Assembly (NCBI GenBank): GCA_036556965.1
Contig: DATBIO010000123.1
Span: 1 to 36,700 of the forward strand
Length of the DNA: 36,700 nucleotides
Source: DATBIO01 sp036556965
Lineage (GTDB): Bacteria; Acidobacteriota; Vicinamibacteria; Fen-336
Direction of reading: 5' to 3'
The notes beneath the pieces are model-generated. The model was not told the origin of the DNA, ran no database searches, and saw only the letters and a list, made by a program, of their open reading frames with translations. Positions 7,031-15,808 of the stretch are shown here, in pieces (positions within the stretch are counted from its first letter, which is position 1; each line of letters opens with the position of its first letter). The translations under genes were made by a program, and so were the position numbers.

Positions 7031-9726
7031 CCCTGGGCGTACCCGCAGCCGAGGACGCGCAGCCCCTCGGCCTGCTCCGGCGTCTCCACCCCCTCCCCCA
7101 CCACCTCCAGGGCCAGGTTGTGGGCGAGGCTCACGATGGTGCGCACGATCTCCGCCTCGCGCGAGACCGCCCCCAGCTGGCTCACGAAGCTGCGGTCGAT
7201 CTTGAGGCCGTCGATGCGGAAGTCGCGCAGGTTGCTCATCGACGAGTAGCCGGTGCCGAAGTCGTCCATGTGCACCTGGACGTGCGACGCGCGCAGGCGC
7301 CGCAGCATCTCCTGGGCGGAGTCGGTGTCCTGCATGATCGCGCTCTCCGTGATCTCCAGGCGCAGGCGGTGGTGGGGCAGGCCCGTCTGCTCCAGCGCCT
7401 CCTCCACCTGCTGCACCAGGCGCGGCTGCATGAACTGGCGCGCGGAGAGGTTCACGCTGATGGCCAGTCCGCCGTCCGCCCACCGCCCCCCGTCCCAGAC
7501 CCGCGCCTGCCGGCACGCCTCGCGCAGCACCCAGTTCCCGATGGGCACGATGAGGCCGGTCTCCTCCGCCACCGCCACCACCTCCGCCACCGGCACCGGA
7601 CCCCGCTCGGGATGGTCCCAGCGCAGCAGGGCCTCCACCCCCGCCACGCGGCCGGTGTCCAGCCGGACGATGGGCTGGTAGACCAGGCGCAGCTCCTGCC
7701 GCTCCACCGCGCGGCGCAGGCTCGTCTCCAGCTGCAGGACGGCCACCGCGCGCTGGCGCATGGCCTCGTCGAAGACCTCGCAGCGGGCCTTGCCCAGGGC
7801 CTTGGCCCGGTACATGGCGGTGTCGGCGTCGCGCAGCAGCTCCTCGGGCTCCGCCCCGCCGCGGCCGCCGAAGGCGATGCCGATGCTGGCGGAGGTGAAC
7901 ACCTCCTGGCCGCTCAGGGGCACGGGCCGGGCGACCTCCTCCTGGATCCGCTCCGCCACCACCACCGCGTCGCGCCCCTCCCCGATGTCGCCGAGCAGGA
8001 TCACGAACTCGTCGCCCCCGAGCCGGGCCACGGTGTCCCCCGGGCGCAGGCACTCCTCCAGCCGGCGGGCGAGGGTGACCAGCAGCTTGTCGCCGGCCAC
8101 GTGCCCCAGCGCGTCGTTGATCACCTTGAAGCGGTCCAGGTCGAGGAAGAGCACGGCGAAGACGTGCTCGGCGCGCCGCTGCGCGCGGTGGAAGACCTGG
8201 CTCAGGCGGTCCATGAAGAGGGCGCGGTTGGGCAGGCCGGTGAGGGCGTCGTGGAACGCGTCGTAGGCCAGCTGCTCCTCGGCCAGCTTGCGGTCGGTGA
8301 CGTCGGTGAGCGAGCCGGCCATGCGGTACGGCTGCCGGGCGGCGTCGCGCACGGCCATGCCCCGGGCCAGCACCCAGCGCCAGCTCCCGTCGCGGTGGCG
8401 CATGCGGAACGCGTGCTCGAAGTGGGGGCGGTGGCCCTCGAGGTGCCCAGCCACCTCGAGACCCAGCCCGTCGGCGTCGTCGGGGTGCACGCGGTCGAAC
8501 CAGTCCGCCTGCGTGCCCCGCACGTCGTCGGGGGAGAGGCCCAGGATCGCCGCCCAGCGCGGGGAGAAGTAGATCCGCCGCGTCTTGAGGTCCCAGTCCC
8601 AGAGCCCGTCGTTGGCCCCCAGCGCGGCCAGCGCGTAGCGCTCCTCGGAGTCGCGCAGGGCGGCGTCGCTGCGGTAGCGCTCGGTCACGTCGCGGAAGCA
8701 GAAGACCCGCCCGGAGGCCTTCCCTCCCGTGCGCTGCGGCTGGGACGTCCGCTCGAACACGCGGCCGTCCGCCAGCTCGACGAGGTCGGTGGCCTCCGCC
8801 TCCCTGTCCTGGAAGAGGGCCTGCGCGCGCGCGGCGAAGGCCTCCGGGTCCTTCACCTGGCGCAGGGCGGCGGCCATGGCGGTGGCGTGGTCGCCCAGGG
8901 CCAGGACCTCCTCCGGGATGCCCCACATGCGCGCGAACTTCTGGTTGTAGCTCATCACCATGCCGTCGGCGTTGACGGCCATGATGCCGTCGGCGGTGGA
9001 CTCCAGGGTGGCGCGGAGCAGGGCCAGGGAGCGCTCGGCCCCTTCCTCGGCCAGGCGGCGCTCCTCGACCTCGGCCGCCAGCTCGTGCGTGCGCTCGTCC
9101 ACCCTCTGCTCGAGCCCGCGCTGGGCCGCCGCCACCTGCCGCGAAGCCACCGCCGCGGCCACGATCACCAGGGCCACGGAGAGGACGAAGAGCACGAGGG
9201 TGGCCCGCGTGGCCAGCCGGGAGACGTCGCGGAAGCGCGCCCGGGCCTCGGCCACGCGCGCGTTCTCGTCGCTGGCCAGGCGCGGCAGCAGCTCGTTGAC
9301 CATGGTGGCGGCGAGGGGCGCCGCCTCGCGGATGGCCCGCGCGCGGTCCGCCGGCGGCCCCGCGAGGGCGCCGCGCCACGCGGCCACCAGGCGCCGCCCC
9401 TCGGCGCTGGCCCCCGCCGCGCCCCCGGAGCCGGCTCCGCGGTCGAGGACGTCGAGCTGGCCGAGCCCCATCTCCACCTCGGCGAGGTCGCGGGCGAAGG
9501 CCGCCGCGTCCACCGGCTCGTCCGGCCGCTGGGCCAGGAAGTCCACCGCGCGGGAGAGCTCGCCGACGTGGCGCTCGAGCGACCCGATGAGGGCGAGGCG
9601 GCCCACGGCGTGGCCCAGGGACTCCATCCCCGCTTCGCGCTGGCGGCTGGTCCAGATGTGCATGGCCACGTTGGAGGCCAGGAGGAGGGCGATGACGACG
9701 AAGGCGGGGAGCAGGCGCCGGCGCAT
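6916..9726 (-). CDS. Membrane PAS-PAS-GGDEF-EAL cyclic-di-GMP enzyme, 936 aa
   Basis: It both makes and degrades c-di-GMP by family. TM1 (about 8-24) and TM2 (about 176-194) enclose a periplasmic sensor segment. A coiled linker (about 200-235) and two PAS domains follow (about 236-350 and 365-480; the second ends in GSLTDVTDRK). The GGDEF domain keeps the catalytic GGDEF (570-574) and the inhibitory RxxD site (RPGD, 561-564). The EAL domain keeps EALLRW (698 on), NLSARQF, DDFGTGYSS (821 on) and EGVET (878 on). Both halves therefore look active. Start: ATG 9726, directly preceding a clear signal anchor; a GAGG is close upstream. It is monocistronic and follows the kinase operon after 147 nt. 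Its 3' end overlaps the convergent MBL gene by 115 nt. Confidence 0.95.
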   Translation of the reverse strand: MRRRLLPAFVVIALLLASNVAMHIWTSRQREAGMESLGHAVGRLALIGSLERHVGELSRAVDFLAQRPDEPVDAAAFARDLAEVEMGLGQLDVLDRGAGSGGAAGASAEGRRLVAAWRGALAGPPADRARAIREAAPLAATMVNELLPRLASDENARVAEARARFRDVSRLATRATLVLFVLSVALVIVAAAVASRQVAAAQRGLEQRVDERTHELAAEVEERRLAEEGAERSLALLRATLESTADGIMAVNADGMVMSYNQKFARMWGIPEEVLALGDHATAMAAALRQVKDPEAFAARAQALFQDREAEATDLVELADGRVFERTSQPQRTGGKASGRVFCFRDVTERYRSDAALRDSEERYALAALGANDGLWDWDLKTRRIYFSPRWAAILGLSPDDVRGTQADWFDRVHPDDADGLGLEVAGHLEGHRPHFEHAFRMRHRDGSWRWVLARGMAVRDAARQPYRMAGSLTDVTDRKLAEEQLAYDAFHDALTGLPNRALFMDRLSQVFHRAQRRAEHVFAVLFLDLDRFKVINDALGHVAGDKLLVTLARRLEECLRPGDTVARLGGDEFVILLGDIGEGRDAVVVAERIQEEVARPVPLSGQEVFTSASIGIAFGGRGGAEPEELLRDADTAMYRAKALGKARCEVFDEAMRQRAVAVLQLETSLRRAVERQELRLVYQPIVRLDTGRVAGVEALLRWDHPERGPVPVAEVVAVAEETGLIVPIGNWVLREACRQARVWDGGRWADGGLAISVNLSARQFMQPRLVQQVEEALEQTGLPHHRLRLEITESAIMQDTDSAQEMLRRLRASHVQVHMDDFGTGYSSMSNLRDFRIDGLKIDRSFVSQLGAVSREAEIVRTIVSLAHNLALEVVGEGVETPEQAEGLRVLGCGYAQGYLFSPPVAPDAMPDLLDRVFRWTAEAGAASGSTVPGG

Positions 9727-9873
9727 CCTCAGCCCCCGGGGCCGGAGAACGACGCGCGAGAGAAGTGGCGGCGCACTGTGGTCCCCACGGCGCGGGGGGA
9801 AGCGCCGTTCGGCCGCGCCAGTCTATCGCAAGGGCGGCGGCGCCGGCGGACCGCGGCGCGTGACCGGAGGACC

Positions 9874-11760
9874 CTATCCGGGGGAGGCCTCGCGGACGCA
9901 GCGGAAGCCGACGTAGGCGGCGCCCTTGTCCTGCGGCCAGCTGCTCCGCACGGACACGCGCAGGAAGCGCGCCCCGTGCACCCAGGAGCCGCCGCGCAGC
10001 ACGCGGTGCCCGCCCGCCGCCGAGGCCGCGCCGGCGGCGGGGACGCCGCCCGGTTGCCAGGGCTCGGCGCACCACTCCCAGACGTTGCCCGCCATGTCGA
10101 AGAGGCCGAAGCCGTTCGGCTCGTAGGCGGCCACGGGGGCGGTGCCCTGCACCGCGCCGCGTCCGCACTCCCCGCCGAAGCGCGCCCCGTTGCCCACCCC
10201 GTCCTCGCACGATGGAGCCTCGTTGCCCCAGGGGTGGAACCAGTCGGGGTGGCCGCCGCGGGCGGCGTACTCCCACTCCTCCTCCGTGGGCAGGCGTCCA
10301 CCCGCCCACGCGCAGTAGGCGGCCGCGTCGTGCCACGACACGTTGACCACGGGATGGGCGGGCTTGCTCCACCCGCGGTTGAAGGAGGGCGCGGGAGACA
10401 GGGGGCGTCCTGTCTCCGCGGCGAAGCGGCGGTAGGCCGCCACCGTCACCTCCGTGCGTCCGATCCAGAACGGCCGCGGGATGGAGACCTCGGCGGGCGG
10501 GAAGCGCGCGGGGTCGCACTGGTCGTCGCCCGGGGTGCAGCCCATGCGGTAGGTGCCCGCGGGCGCGAGCGCGTACTCCAGGCCGTCGCGGCCGGCCTCC
10601 GCCCGCGGCGAGGGCGCGCCGGCCGGGGCGGCCGCGGCCGCCGCGGGAGAGACGGGCCGCGGCCGCAGGGCGGAGCGGCGCACCACCATCCAGGACAGGA
10701 CGAAGGCGACCAGGGCCGCCGCCGCCACCGCGGCCACGAAGCCCGCGCGGCGCACCGCCTGCGGGGCCTCGTCGTGGACGCGGCGCGGTGGATCGGGCAC
10801 GCGCGTGGTCGGCTCCTGGCCGAGGCCGGGGAGGGCCGGGGCGCCCGGACGGTACGGCTGCGTGGCCGCCTGGTCGGTGCGTCGCCGCGAGGCGCGCGCG
10901 GGGAGCACGGCGATGAGGGCGTCGCGCAGGGAGCCCATGGAGGGACGGCGCGCGGGATCGGGGTCGGTGGCGCGGCGCACCGCGTCGCGCACGGCATCCG
11001 GGAAGCCCGGACCCGGCTCCAGCGGCCCGGCGTTCAGCTTGCGCGCCGCCACCGACGCGGCCGCGGCGGGAGGCGTGAGCCCGGGCTCCACCGGGAAGAC
11101 GGGCGTACCGGCCAGGGCCTCGTGGAGCAGGAGACCGAAGCCGTACACGTCGATGGCGCGCGGGTCCGGCTTCTCCGCGCGGAACACCTCGGGCGGCAGG
11201 TAGGACAGCGTGCCGAGGTGGCCCCCCGTGGTGAGGCTCTCCCAGTCCTGGCCGGCCGCGATGCCGAAATCCACCAGCCGGACTCCCCCCTCGTTGACGA
11301 GGACGATGTTGGCGGGCTTCACGTCGCGGTGCGCGATGCCGTGGTCGTGGGCGTGGGCCAGGGCCGCGGCCAGGGGCAGGAAGATGCCGACCGCCTCCTC
11401 GAGGCCCAGCGCGCCGCGCTGCAGGCGCGCCTTCAGCGTCTCGCCCTCCGCCAGCTCCATCACGATGTAGGGGACTTCCCGCGCGATGTCCACCGCGAAG
11501 CCCATGACGCGGACGATCGACGGGTGGCGGAGGGCGGAGAGGGCTTCCGCCTCGCGCACGAAGCGCGTGCGCACGTCGGCGTCCCCCGTCGGCTTGAGGA
11601 TCTTGATGGCGGCCACCAGGCGCTCGCTCAGGGCCGAGTGGACGCGGTAGACGGCGCCCATCCCGCCCTCGCCCAGCGCGCTCTCCACGATCCACTCGCC
11701 GATGTGGTCGCCGGGCTTCAGGAGGGCCCGCGCGGCGCGCTCGGCCAGGGAGGCGCTCAT
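9874..11760 (-). CDS. Transmembrane Ser/Thr protein kinase with extracellular FGE/sulfatase-modifying-like domain, 628 aa
   Basis: An N-terminal Hanks-type kinase (about 18-290) has the glycine loop GEGGMG, the ATP lysine in VAAIKILK (Lys53), HRDVKPAN (144 on) and DFGIA (164 on), so it should be active. A proline-rich juxtamembrane stretch, one TM helix (about 340-360) and an Ala/Pro linker follow. The C-terminal FGE-sulfatase (DUF323) domain runs from about 395 to 628, with motifs YRMGCTPG, NVSWHDAAAYCAWAGGRLP, TEEEWEYAARGG, MAGNVWEW, LRGGSW and VGFRCVRE. Topology puts that domain outside the cytoplasm, as a sensor. The ATG at 11760 overlaps the TGA of the SEDS-PBP gene (ATGA). Last gene of the FHA/PP2C/SEDS-PBP operon, it takes the place of PknA/PknB. 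Kinases with FGE domains are known in Planctomycetes, Myxococcota and others; its place in this operon is the unusual part. Confidence 0.93.
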   Translation of the reverse strand: MSASLAERAARALLKPGDHIGEWIVESALGEGGMGAVYRVHSALSERLVAAIKILKPTGDADVRTRFVREAEALSALRHPSIVRVMGFAVDIAREVPYIVMELAEGETLKARLQRGALGLEEAVGIFLPLAAALAHAHDHGIAHRDVKPANIVLVNEGGVRLVDFGIAAGQDWESLTTGGHLGTLSYLPPEVFRAEKPDPRAIDVYGFGLLLHEALAGTPVFPVEPGLTPPAAAASVAARKLNAGPLEPGPGFPDAVRDAVRRATDPDPARRPSMGSLRDALIAVLPARASRRRTDQAATQPYRPGAPALPGLGQEPTTRVPDPPRRVHDEAPQAVRRAGFVAAVAAAALVAFVLSWMVVRRSALRPRPVSPAAAAAAPAGAPSPRAEAGRDGLEYALAPAGTYRMGCTPGDDQCDPARFPPAEVSIPRPFWIGRTEVTVAAYRRFAAETGRPLSPAPSFNRGWSKPAHPVVNVSWHDAAAYCAWAGGRLPTEEEWEYAARGGHPDWFHPWGNEAPSCEDGVGNGARFGGECGRGAVQGTAPVAAYEPNGFGLFDMAGNVWEWCAEPWQPGGVPAAGAASAAGGHRVLRGGSWVHGARFLRVSVRSSWPQDKGAAYVGFRCVREASPG

Positions 11761-14700
11761 GGGCGCGGAGGCGGCGGCACCGCGGGCAGGGGCGCGGGAG
11801 CGGCGGCCGCGGGAGGAGCGGCCGCCGGCGCCGCCGCCGTCCGGGGATAGCCGAGCTCCTGGGCCGCGGCCAGGATCTCCATGGCCGCCGGACCCGCCAC
11901 GCGCGCGCCGAGGTCGCTGCGCGGCACCACGACGGCCAGGGCGATGCGGCCGGGGTTGGCCGGGGCGCAGGACGGCGCCTGCTCGGGCTCGGCGATGGCC
12001 ACGAACCAGGAGTTCGGCTTGCCGTACACCCCGACCTCCACGCCCCAGGGCCGCTCCTCCTCGAGGCCGATCGAGTCGGCCGTCCCCGTCTTGCCGTAGA
12101 CGCGGATGCCCGGCGGCTTGGCGAGGCCCGCCCCCGTGCCGCTCACGGCCACGCGCAGCATGCCGGCCAGGATGGGCGAGGTGGTGGCGGGATCGGGCAG
12201 GAGCGTCCTGCGCTCGCAGGTCGCGTCCAGGGCCATGCTGGGCGGGCACTTCCGGTACACGCCGCCCGAGGCCACCAGCCCCACCATGCGCGCGGCCTGG
12301 GAGACGCTCATCATCGACTCCCCCTGGCCGAACGCGGTGAGGGCGAGGTCCCGGCTCCCCGGCTTGCCCGCGTCGAAGTCGTCGTCCCAGCCGATCTCCA
12401 GGCCGTCCTTCACCATCTGGTGGTAGGGCCCGGGTCCGATGGCCAGGCCGAGCTGCCCGAAGTAGACGTTGCAGCTCACCTCGAGGCCGCGGGCGAAATC
12501 CACCTGGCCGTGCGTGTCGTCCTTGTAGTAGTCGTGGATGGGCTTGTACCAGCCGCGGTTGTAGGCGGGCCCCTGCCCGTCCCTCCAGGTGCAGCCGAAC
12601 ACGGGCGGCACCTGGAGCGGGCACGAGTTGCCCGTGCCGAGCAGGCCCTGCCGCGCGGCCACGATGGCGGTGAGGAGCTTGGCCGCGGAGCCGCCCTGGA
12701 AGATGCCGCGGAGCCCGGTCTTGTCCGGCCAGGGGCCGTACATGCCCACGAACTCCTGGCTCGCCCGGCCCAGCGCGATCTCGTCGAGCCGCTTCTCGAA
12801 GGCGGGGTCGCCGGGGTCGAAGTCCGGCCACTGCGCGCGCGCGAGCACCTGTCCGCTGTCGGCGTCGAGCACCACCGCCGCCGCCGCCGTGCCCCCCGCG
12901 GCCGCCTTGCGCACGGCGGCGGAGGCCGCCATCTGCAGGCGCGCGTCGATGCTGAGCTTGACCGTGCGCGAGGCCACGTCGTTGGAGACGCGGGCGATGG
13001 CGGCGGGGCGGTTGCGGCCCCCCGCGCGCAGGAGCGGGAGCAGCGGGCGGAAGTCGGGCGCGGGCAGCGGAAGCAGGCGCACGGACTCCCCGGGCTGGGC
13101 CATCTCCTCCGCGCGCTGCCGGTCCTCCGGCCGCTCCTGGTGCGTCTCGATCACGAAGAGGACGCGGTCCTCGCCGTCCGCCTCCTTGGCCAGCCAGACG
13201 GAGGGCCCGTCGGGCAGCTCGGGATAGCCGCGCAGGCGCGCCTCCAGCAGCCTTTCCACCATCCACAGCGGACGCAGAACCTCGGCGCGGGGCGGCCCGA
13301 GGAGGGTGCCCAGGGCGTCGCCCAGGGCGTAGGTGCGGCGGCCGTCCTCGGTGGTGCCCGCGATGGGGAGCCCGTTGCGGTCCAGCAGGTCGCCCCGGCG
13401 GATCTGCGCCGCGATGAGCCGCAGGCGCGGGTCGTGGATGTGCATGAGGATCTCGCCGCGGCCCTCCTCGGGGCGGAGGCGCGTGACGAGACCCTTCGCG
13501 CTGATCTCGTCGGCGCGGAAGACGCCGAGGTAGAGCGCGGTGCCCGCGCCCACGGCCAGCGCGGCCAGGCTGGCGGCCATGAGCCCCAGCACGCCGCGGC
13601 GCACCTCGTAGAGCTCGTCCGTGGCCTCGCGGGCGGCGCCGCTCTCCGCCAGACGCGCCAGCATGGCGGCCGCGGCCACGAAGACGATGAGGCTGGTCTT
13701 GCCCGCGGAGAGGAAGGGCGCCACCACGCCGGTGAGGGGGAGCAGGCCCATGGTTCCCCCGAAGATCACGAACCACTGCGCCAGGAGCATCACCGAGAGG
13801 CCCGCCGCCATGAAGGCCCGCTCCGCCGTGCGGTTGAAGGCGGCCACCCAGAGGCCGTGGAGGGCGACGGCGCCGAGGAGCAGCAGGTACAGGAGCACGC
13901 CGATGGCCCCCATCTCCTCCGCGAGGTGGGCGATGGCCAGGTCGGTGTGCCCCGCGGGCAGGGCGGTGGCGGGGGCCACCCCCAGCCCCTGTCCCCACAG
14001 CCCGCCCGCGGCCACCGCCCAGAGGGCGCGCGCGCCCTGGTCGCCGAAGGCGTGGGCGTTGCGCCAGGGGTCGAGCCACATGTGCAGTCGGAGCGCCACC
14101 TTGGGCGACTGGGCGATGGCCGGCACGTGCGTGGCCACGAAGATCATCAGGCCCACCACGGCCAGGGCCGCCGCCACCCAGCCCGTGGCGCGCGTCACCG
14201 CGTAGAACAGGGCCAGGAAGATGACGGAGAGGATGAGGGTGGGCCCGAGGTCCTTGACCGTGACGAAGGCGCCGAAGAGCGCGGCCAGCACGAGCAGGGC
14301 GGGCAGCATGAGGCGCCGGCGGGGGAAGCTCAGGCCGAAGAGGCGGTCGCGCTGGTGGCGCAGCTTGGCCGCCCGCCGGCCGAAGTAGTGGGCGAGGTAG
14401 ACCACGAAGGCCAGCTTCACCAGCTCCAGCGGCTGGAAGCCGCCGAGGTTGATCAGGGTGTCCTCGGCGGCCTCCGTGCCGCTGCCGAAGACGCGCAGGA
14501 CGGCGAAGGTGGCCACCATGAAGATGGGCAGCACCGGCACCAGGGGGGCCGTCAGCTCCACGGGGTCGCGCGGGAGGACGAGCACCAGCGCCCCCACCAG
14601 CGCCGCCATCAGGAAGCCCAGGGCGAAGTCGGGCCCTGGCCAGACACGGCGCTCGAGGGGCGAGCCGTAGCCGACCTGCAGGGCCAGGCCGAGGGCGCTG

Positions 14701-14978
14701 GCCGCGCACACCGCGGGCACGAGCAGGGGGGTGGCGATGCTGCCCCGGCCGCGCCGCGCGCTCACCACCCGGCCCACCACCAGCGCCAGCACGCCGCCCA
14801 GGAACTTGAGGTAGCTGCCGAGGGCCTGCGCCTGGACCTCGGCCGCCGTGCGCACGTTGCCGGAGGTGGCGGCGCCGGCCTTGGCCAGGGCGGCGTCCAC
14901 CGCGGCCCCCACGCCGAACCAGGCCAGCACCGCGGTGAGGAGGATGGCCGCCACCTCGAGCAGCAGCACGGGGATCAC
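11757..14978 (-). CDS. SEDS glycosyltransferase-class B PBP transpeptidase fusion (RodA/FtsW-PbpA in one chain), 1073 aa
   Basis: One reading frame covers both peptidoglycan polymerase and crosslinker. Residues about 1-450 are polytopic and match SEDS proteins: FQPLELVKLAF (Glu185), LDPW, the GGLWGQGLG loop, HTD with the probable catalytic Asp346, EEMGAIG, and LPLTGVVAPFLSAGKTSL. Another TM helix (about 463-485) leads into a periplasmic class B PBP. This has the dimerization-domain segment RGDLLDRNGLPIAG, the start of the transpeptidase at SIDARLQ, and all three active-site motifs: SAAK (764-767), SCN (835-837) and KTGT (963 on). A Pro/Ala tail ends the protein. Start: GTG 14978, overlapping the PP2C stop (GTGA). 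No stop or frameshift separates the halves across 3.2 kb. In Actinobacteria rodA and pbpA are adjacent separate genes. The exact family label (RodA or FtsW, PBP2 or PBP3) is uncertain. Confidence 0.93.
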   Translation of the reverse strand: MIPVLLLEVAAILLTAVLAWFGVGAAVDAALAKAGAATSGNVRTAAEVQAQALGSYLKFLGGVLALVVGRVVSARRGRGSIATPLLVPAVCAASALGLALQVGYGSPLERRVWPGPDFALGFLMAALVGALVLVLPRDPVELTAPLVPVLPIFMVATFAVLRVFGSGTEAAEDTLINLGGFQPLELVKLAFVVYLAHYFGRRAAKLRHQRDRLFGLSFPRRRLMLPALLVLAALFGAFVTVKDLGPTLILSVIFLALFYAVTRATGWVAAALAVVGLMIFVATHVPAIAQSPKVALRLHMWLDPWRNAHAFGDQGARALWAVAAGGLWGQGLGVAPATALPAGHTDLAIAHLAEEMGAIGVLLYLLLLGAVALHGLWVAAFNRTAERAFMAAGLSVMLLAQWFVIFGGTMGLLPLTGVVAPFLSAGKTSLIVFVAAAAMLARLAESGAAREATDELYEVRRGVLGLMAASLAALAVGAGTALYLGVFRADEISAKGLVTRLRPEEGRGEILMHIHDPRLRLIAAQIRRGDLLDRNGLPIAGTTEDGRRTYALGDALGTLLGPPRAEVLRPLWMVERLLEARLRGYPELPDGPSVWLAKEADGEDRVLFVIETHQERPEDRQRAEEMAQPGESVRLLPLPAPDFRPLLPLLRAGGRNRPAAIARVSNDVASRTVKLSIDARLQMAASAAVRKAAAGGTAAAAVVLDADSGQVLARAQWPDFDPGDPAFEKRLDEIALGRASQEFVGMYGPWPDKTGLRGIFQGGSAAKLLTAIVAARQGLLGTGNSCPLQVPPVFGCTWRDGQGPAYNRGWYKPIHDYYKDDTHGQVDFARGLEVSCNVYFGQLGLAIGPGPYHQMVKDGLEIGWDDDFDAGKPGSRDLALTAFGQGESMMSVSQAARMVGLVASGGVYRKCPPSMALDATCERRTLLPDPATTSPILAGMLRVAVSGTGAGLAKPPGIRVYGKTGTADSIGLEEERPWGVEVGVYGKPNSWFVAIAEPEQAPSCAPANPGRIALAVVVPRSDLGARVAGPAAMEILAAAQELGYPRTAAAPAAAPPAAAAPAPLPAVPPPPRP

Positions 14979-15808
14979 TGCGACAGCTCCTTCCAGAGGC
15001 GCTTCAGCCAGCCTTCCGTGGGCCGGCCGGCGGGCCAGCCCACGCGCTCGAGGCAGCGCACCACCACCGCCGTCACGTTGTCGCGCGTGCCGTTGGCGAG
15101 GGCCAGCTCCACGAGCTCCTCGGCCAGGGCCTCGCACGGCGCCCCGTCCCGCCGCGCCTGGCGCAGGCGGCTCATGAGGTCGTCCCGCGAGAGCGCCCCG
15201 TGCAGGCCGTCGCTGCACAGCACCAGCAGGTCATCCGGCTCCAGGGCGATCTCCAGCCGGTCGATCCACTCGCCACCGTCGCGCAGCCGCCCGCCCACGT
15301 CACGCGTCACCTGGTTGTGGCCGCCCAGGTCGCGCGCGCGCCCCTCGCTCACCCCCATCTCCTCCTGGCGCACCGCGGCCACCGTGTGGTCCCGGGTGAG
15401 CTGCTCGCACCCCAGGTCGCCGGTGAGGTAGATGCGCGTGTCGCCCACGTGGGCGACACGGGCGCCGTCGTTGGCCAGCCGCAGGGCGGACACCACGCAG
15501 CCCATGCCCGCCAGGTCCGGGTCGCGCTGGGCGCGGGTCAGGATGCGGGCGTTGGCGGTGGCCAGCGCCTTCTCGAGGTCGGGCTCGGCCAGCAGCGTCT
15601 CGCGCATCAGGGTGGCCGCGGTCTGCCCGCCCTGGTGCCCGCCCATGCCGTCGATGACGGCGAAGAGGCCCAGGTCCGGCCGGCACACGAACGCGTCCTG
15701 GTTCTCCTCGCGCACCGGCCCGCGGTCGGTGCGCGCGGCGGCCACGAGGCCGGGCCCTTCCAGGAGGCCGGTGCTCTCCCCCCGGGCGTCGGTGGCGGCG
15801 CGGGTCAC
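14975..15808 (-). CDS. PP2C-type Ser/Thr protein phosphatase (PstP-like), 277 aa
   Basis: All metal-binding motifs of bacterial PP2C (PPM) phosphatases are present: ARTDRGPVREENQDAF, AVIDGMGGHQGG, HVGDTRIYL, LVLCSDGLHGALS and GTRDNVTAVVVR. It should dephosphorylate substrates of the linked kinase and perhaps the kinase itself, as PstP does for PknA/PknB. There is no transmembrane helix near the C-terminus, unlike mycobacterial PstP, so it is predicted cytoplasmic. Start: GTG 15808, overlapping the stop of the upstream FHA-like gene (GTGA). Its own stop overlaps the GTG of the SEDS-PBP fusion. The double coupling points to matched amounts of phosphatase and cell-wall synthase. Confidence 0.93.
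   Translation of the reverse strand: MTRAATDARGESTGLLEGPGLVAAARTDRGPVREENQDAFVCRPDLGLFAVIDGMGGHQGGQTAATLMRETLLAEPDLEKALATANARILTRAQRDPDLAGMGCVVSALRLANDGARVAHVGDTRIYLTGDLGCEQLTRDHTVAAVRQEEMGVSEGRARDLGGHNQVTRDVGGRLRDGGEWIDRLEIALEPDDLLVLCSDGLHGALSRDDLMSRLRQARRDGAPCEALAEELVELALANGTRDNVTAVVVRCLERVGWPAGRPTEGWLKRLWKELSQ

Noticed and set aside
6427..11850. Very long open frame (about 1800 codons) on the plus strand, and several others above 500 codons opposite real genes
   Set aside because: Antisense shadows of the GGDEF/EAL and kinase genes. In GC-rich DNA stop codons are rare in the complementary frame, and the translations are low-complexity Ala/Arg/Gly/His-rich without any domain.
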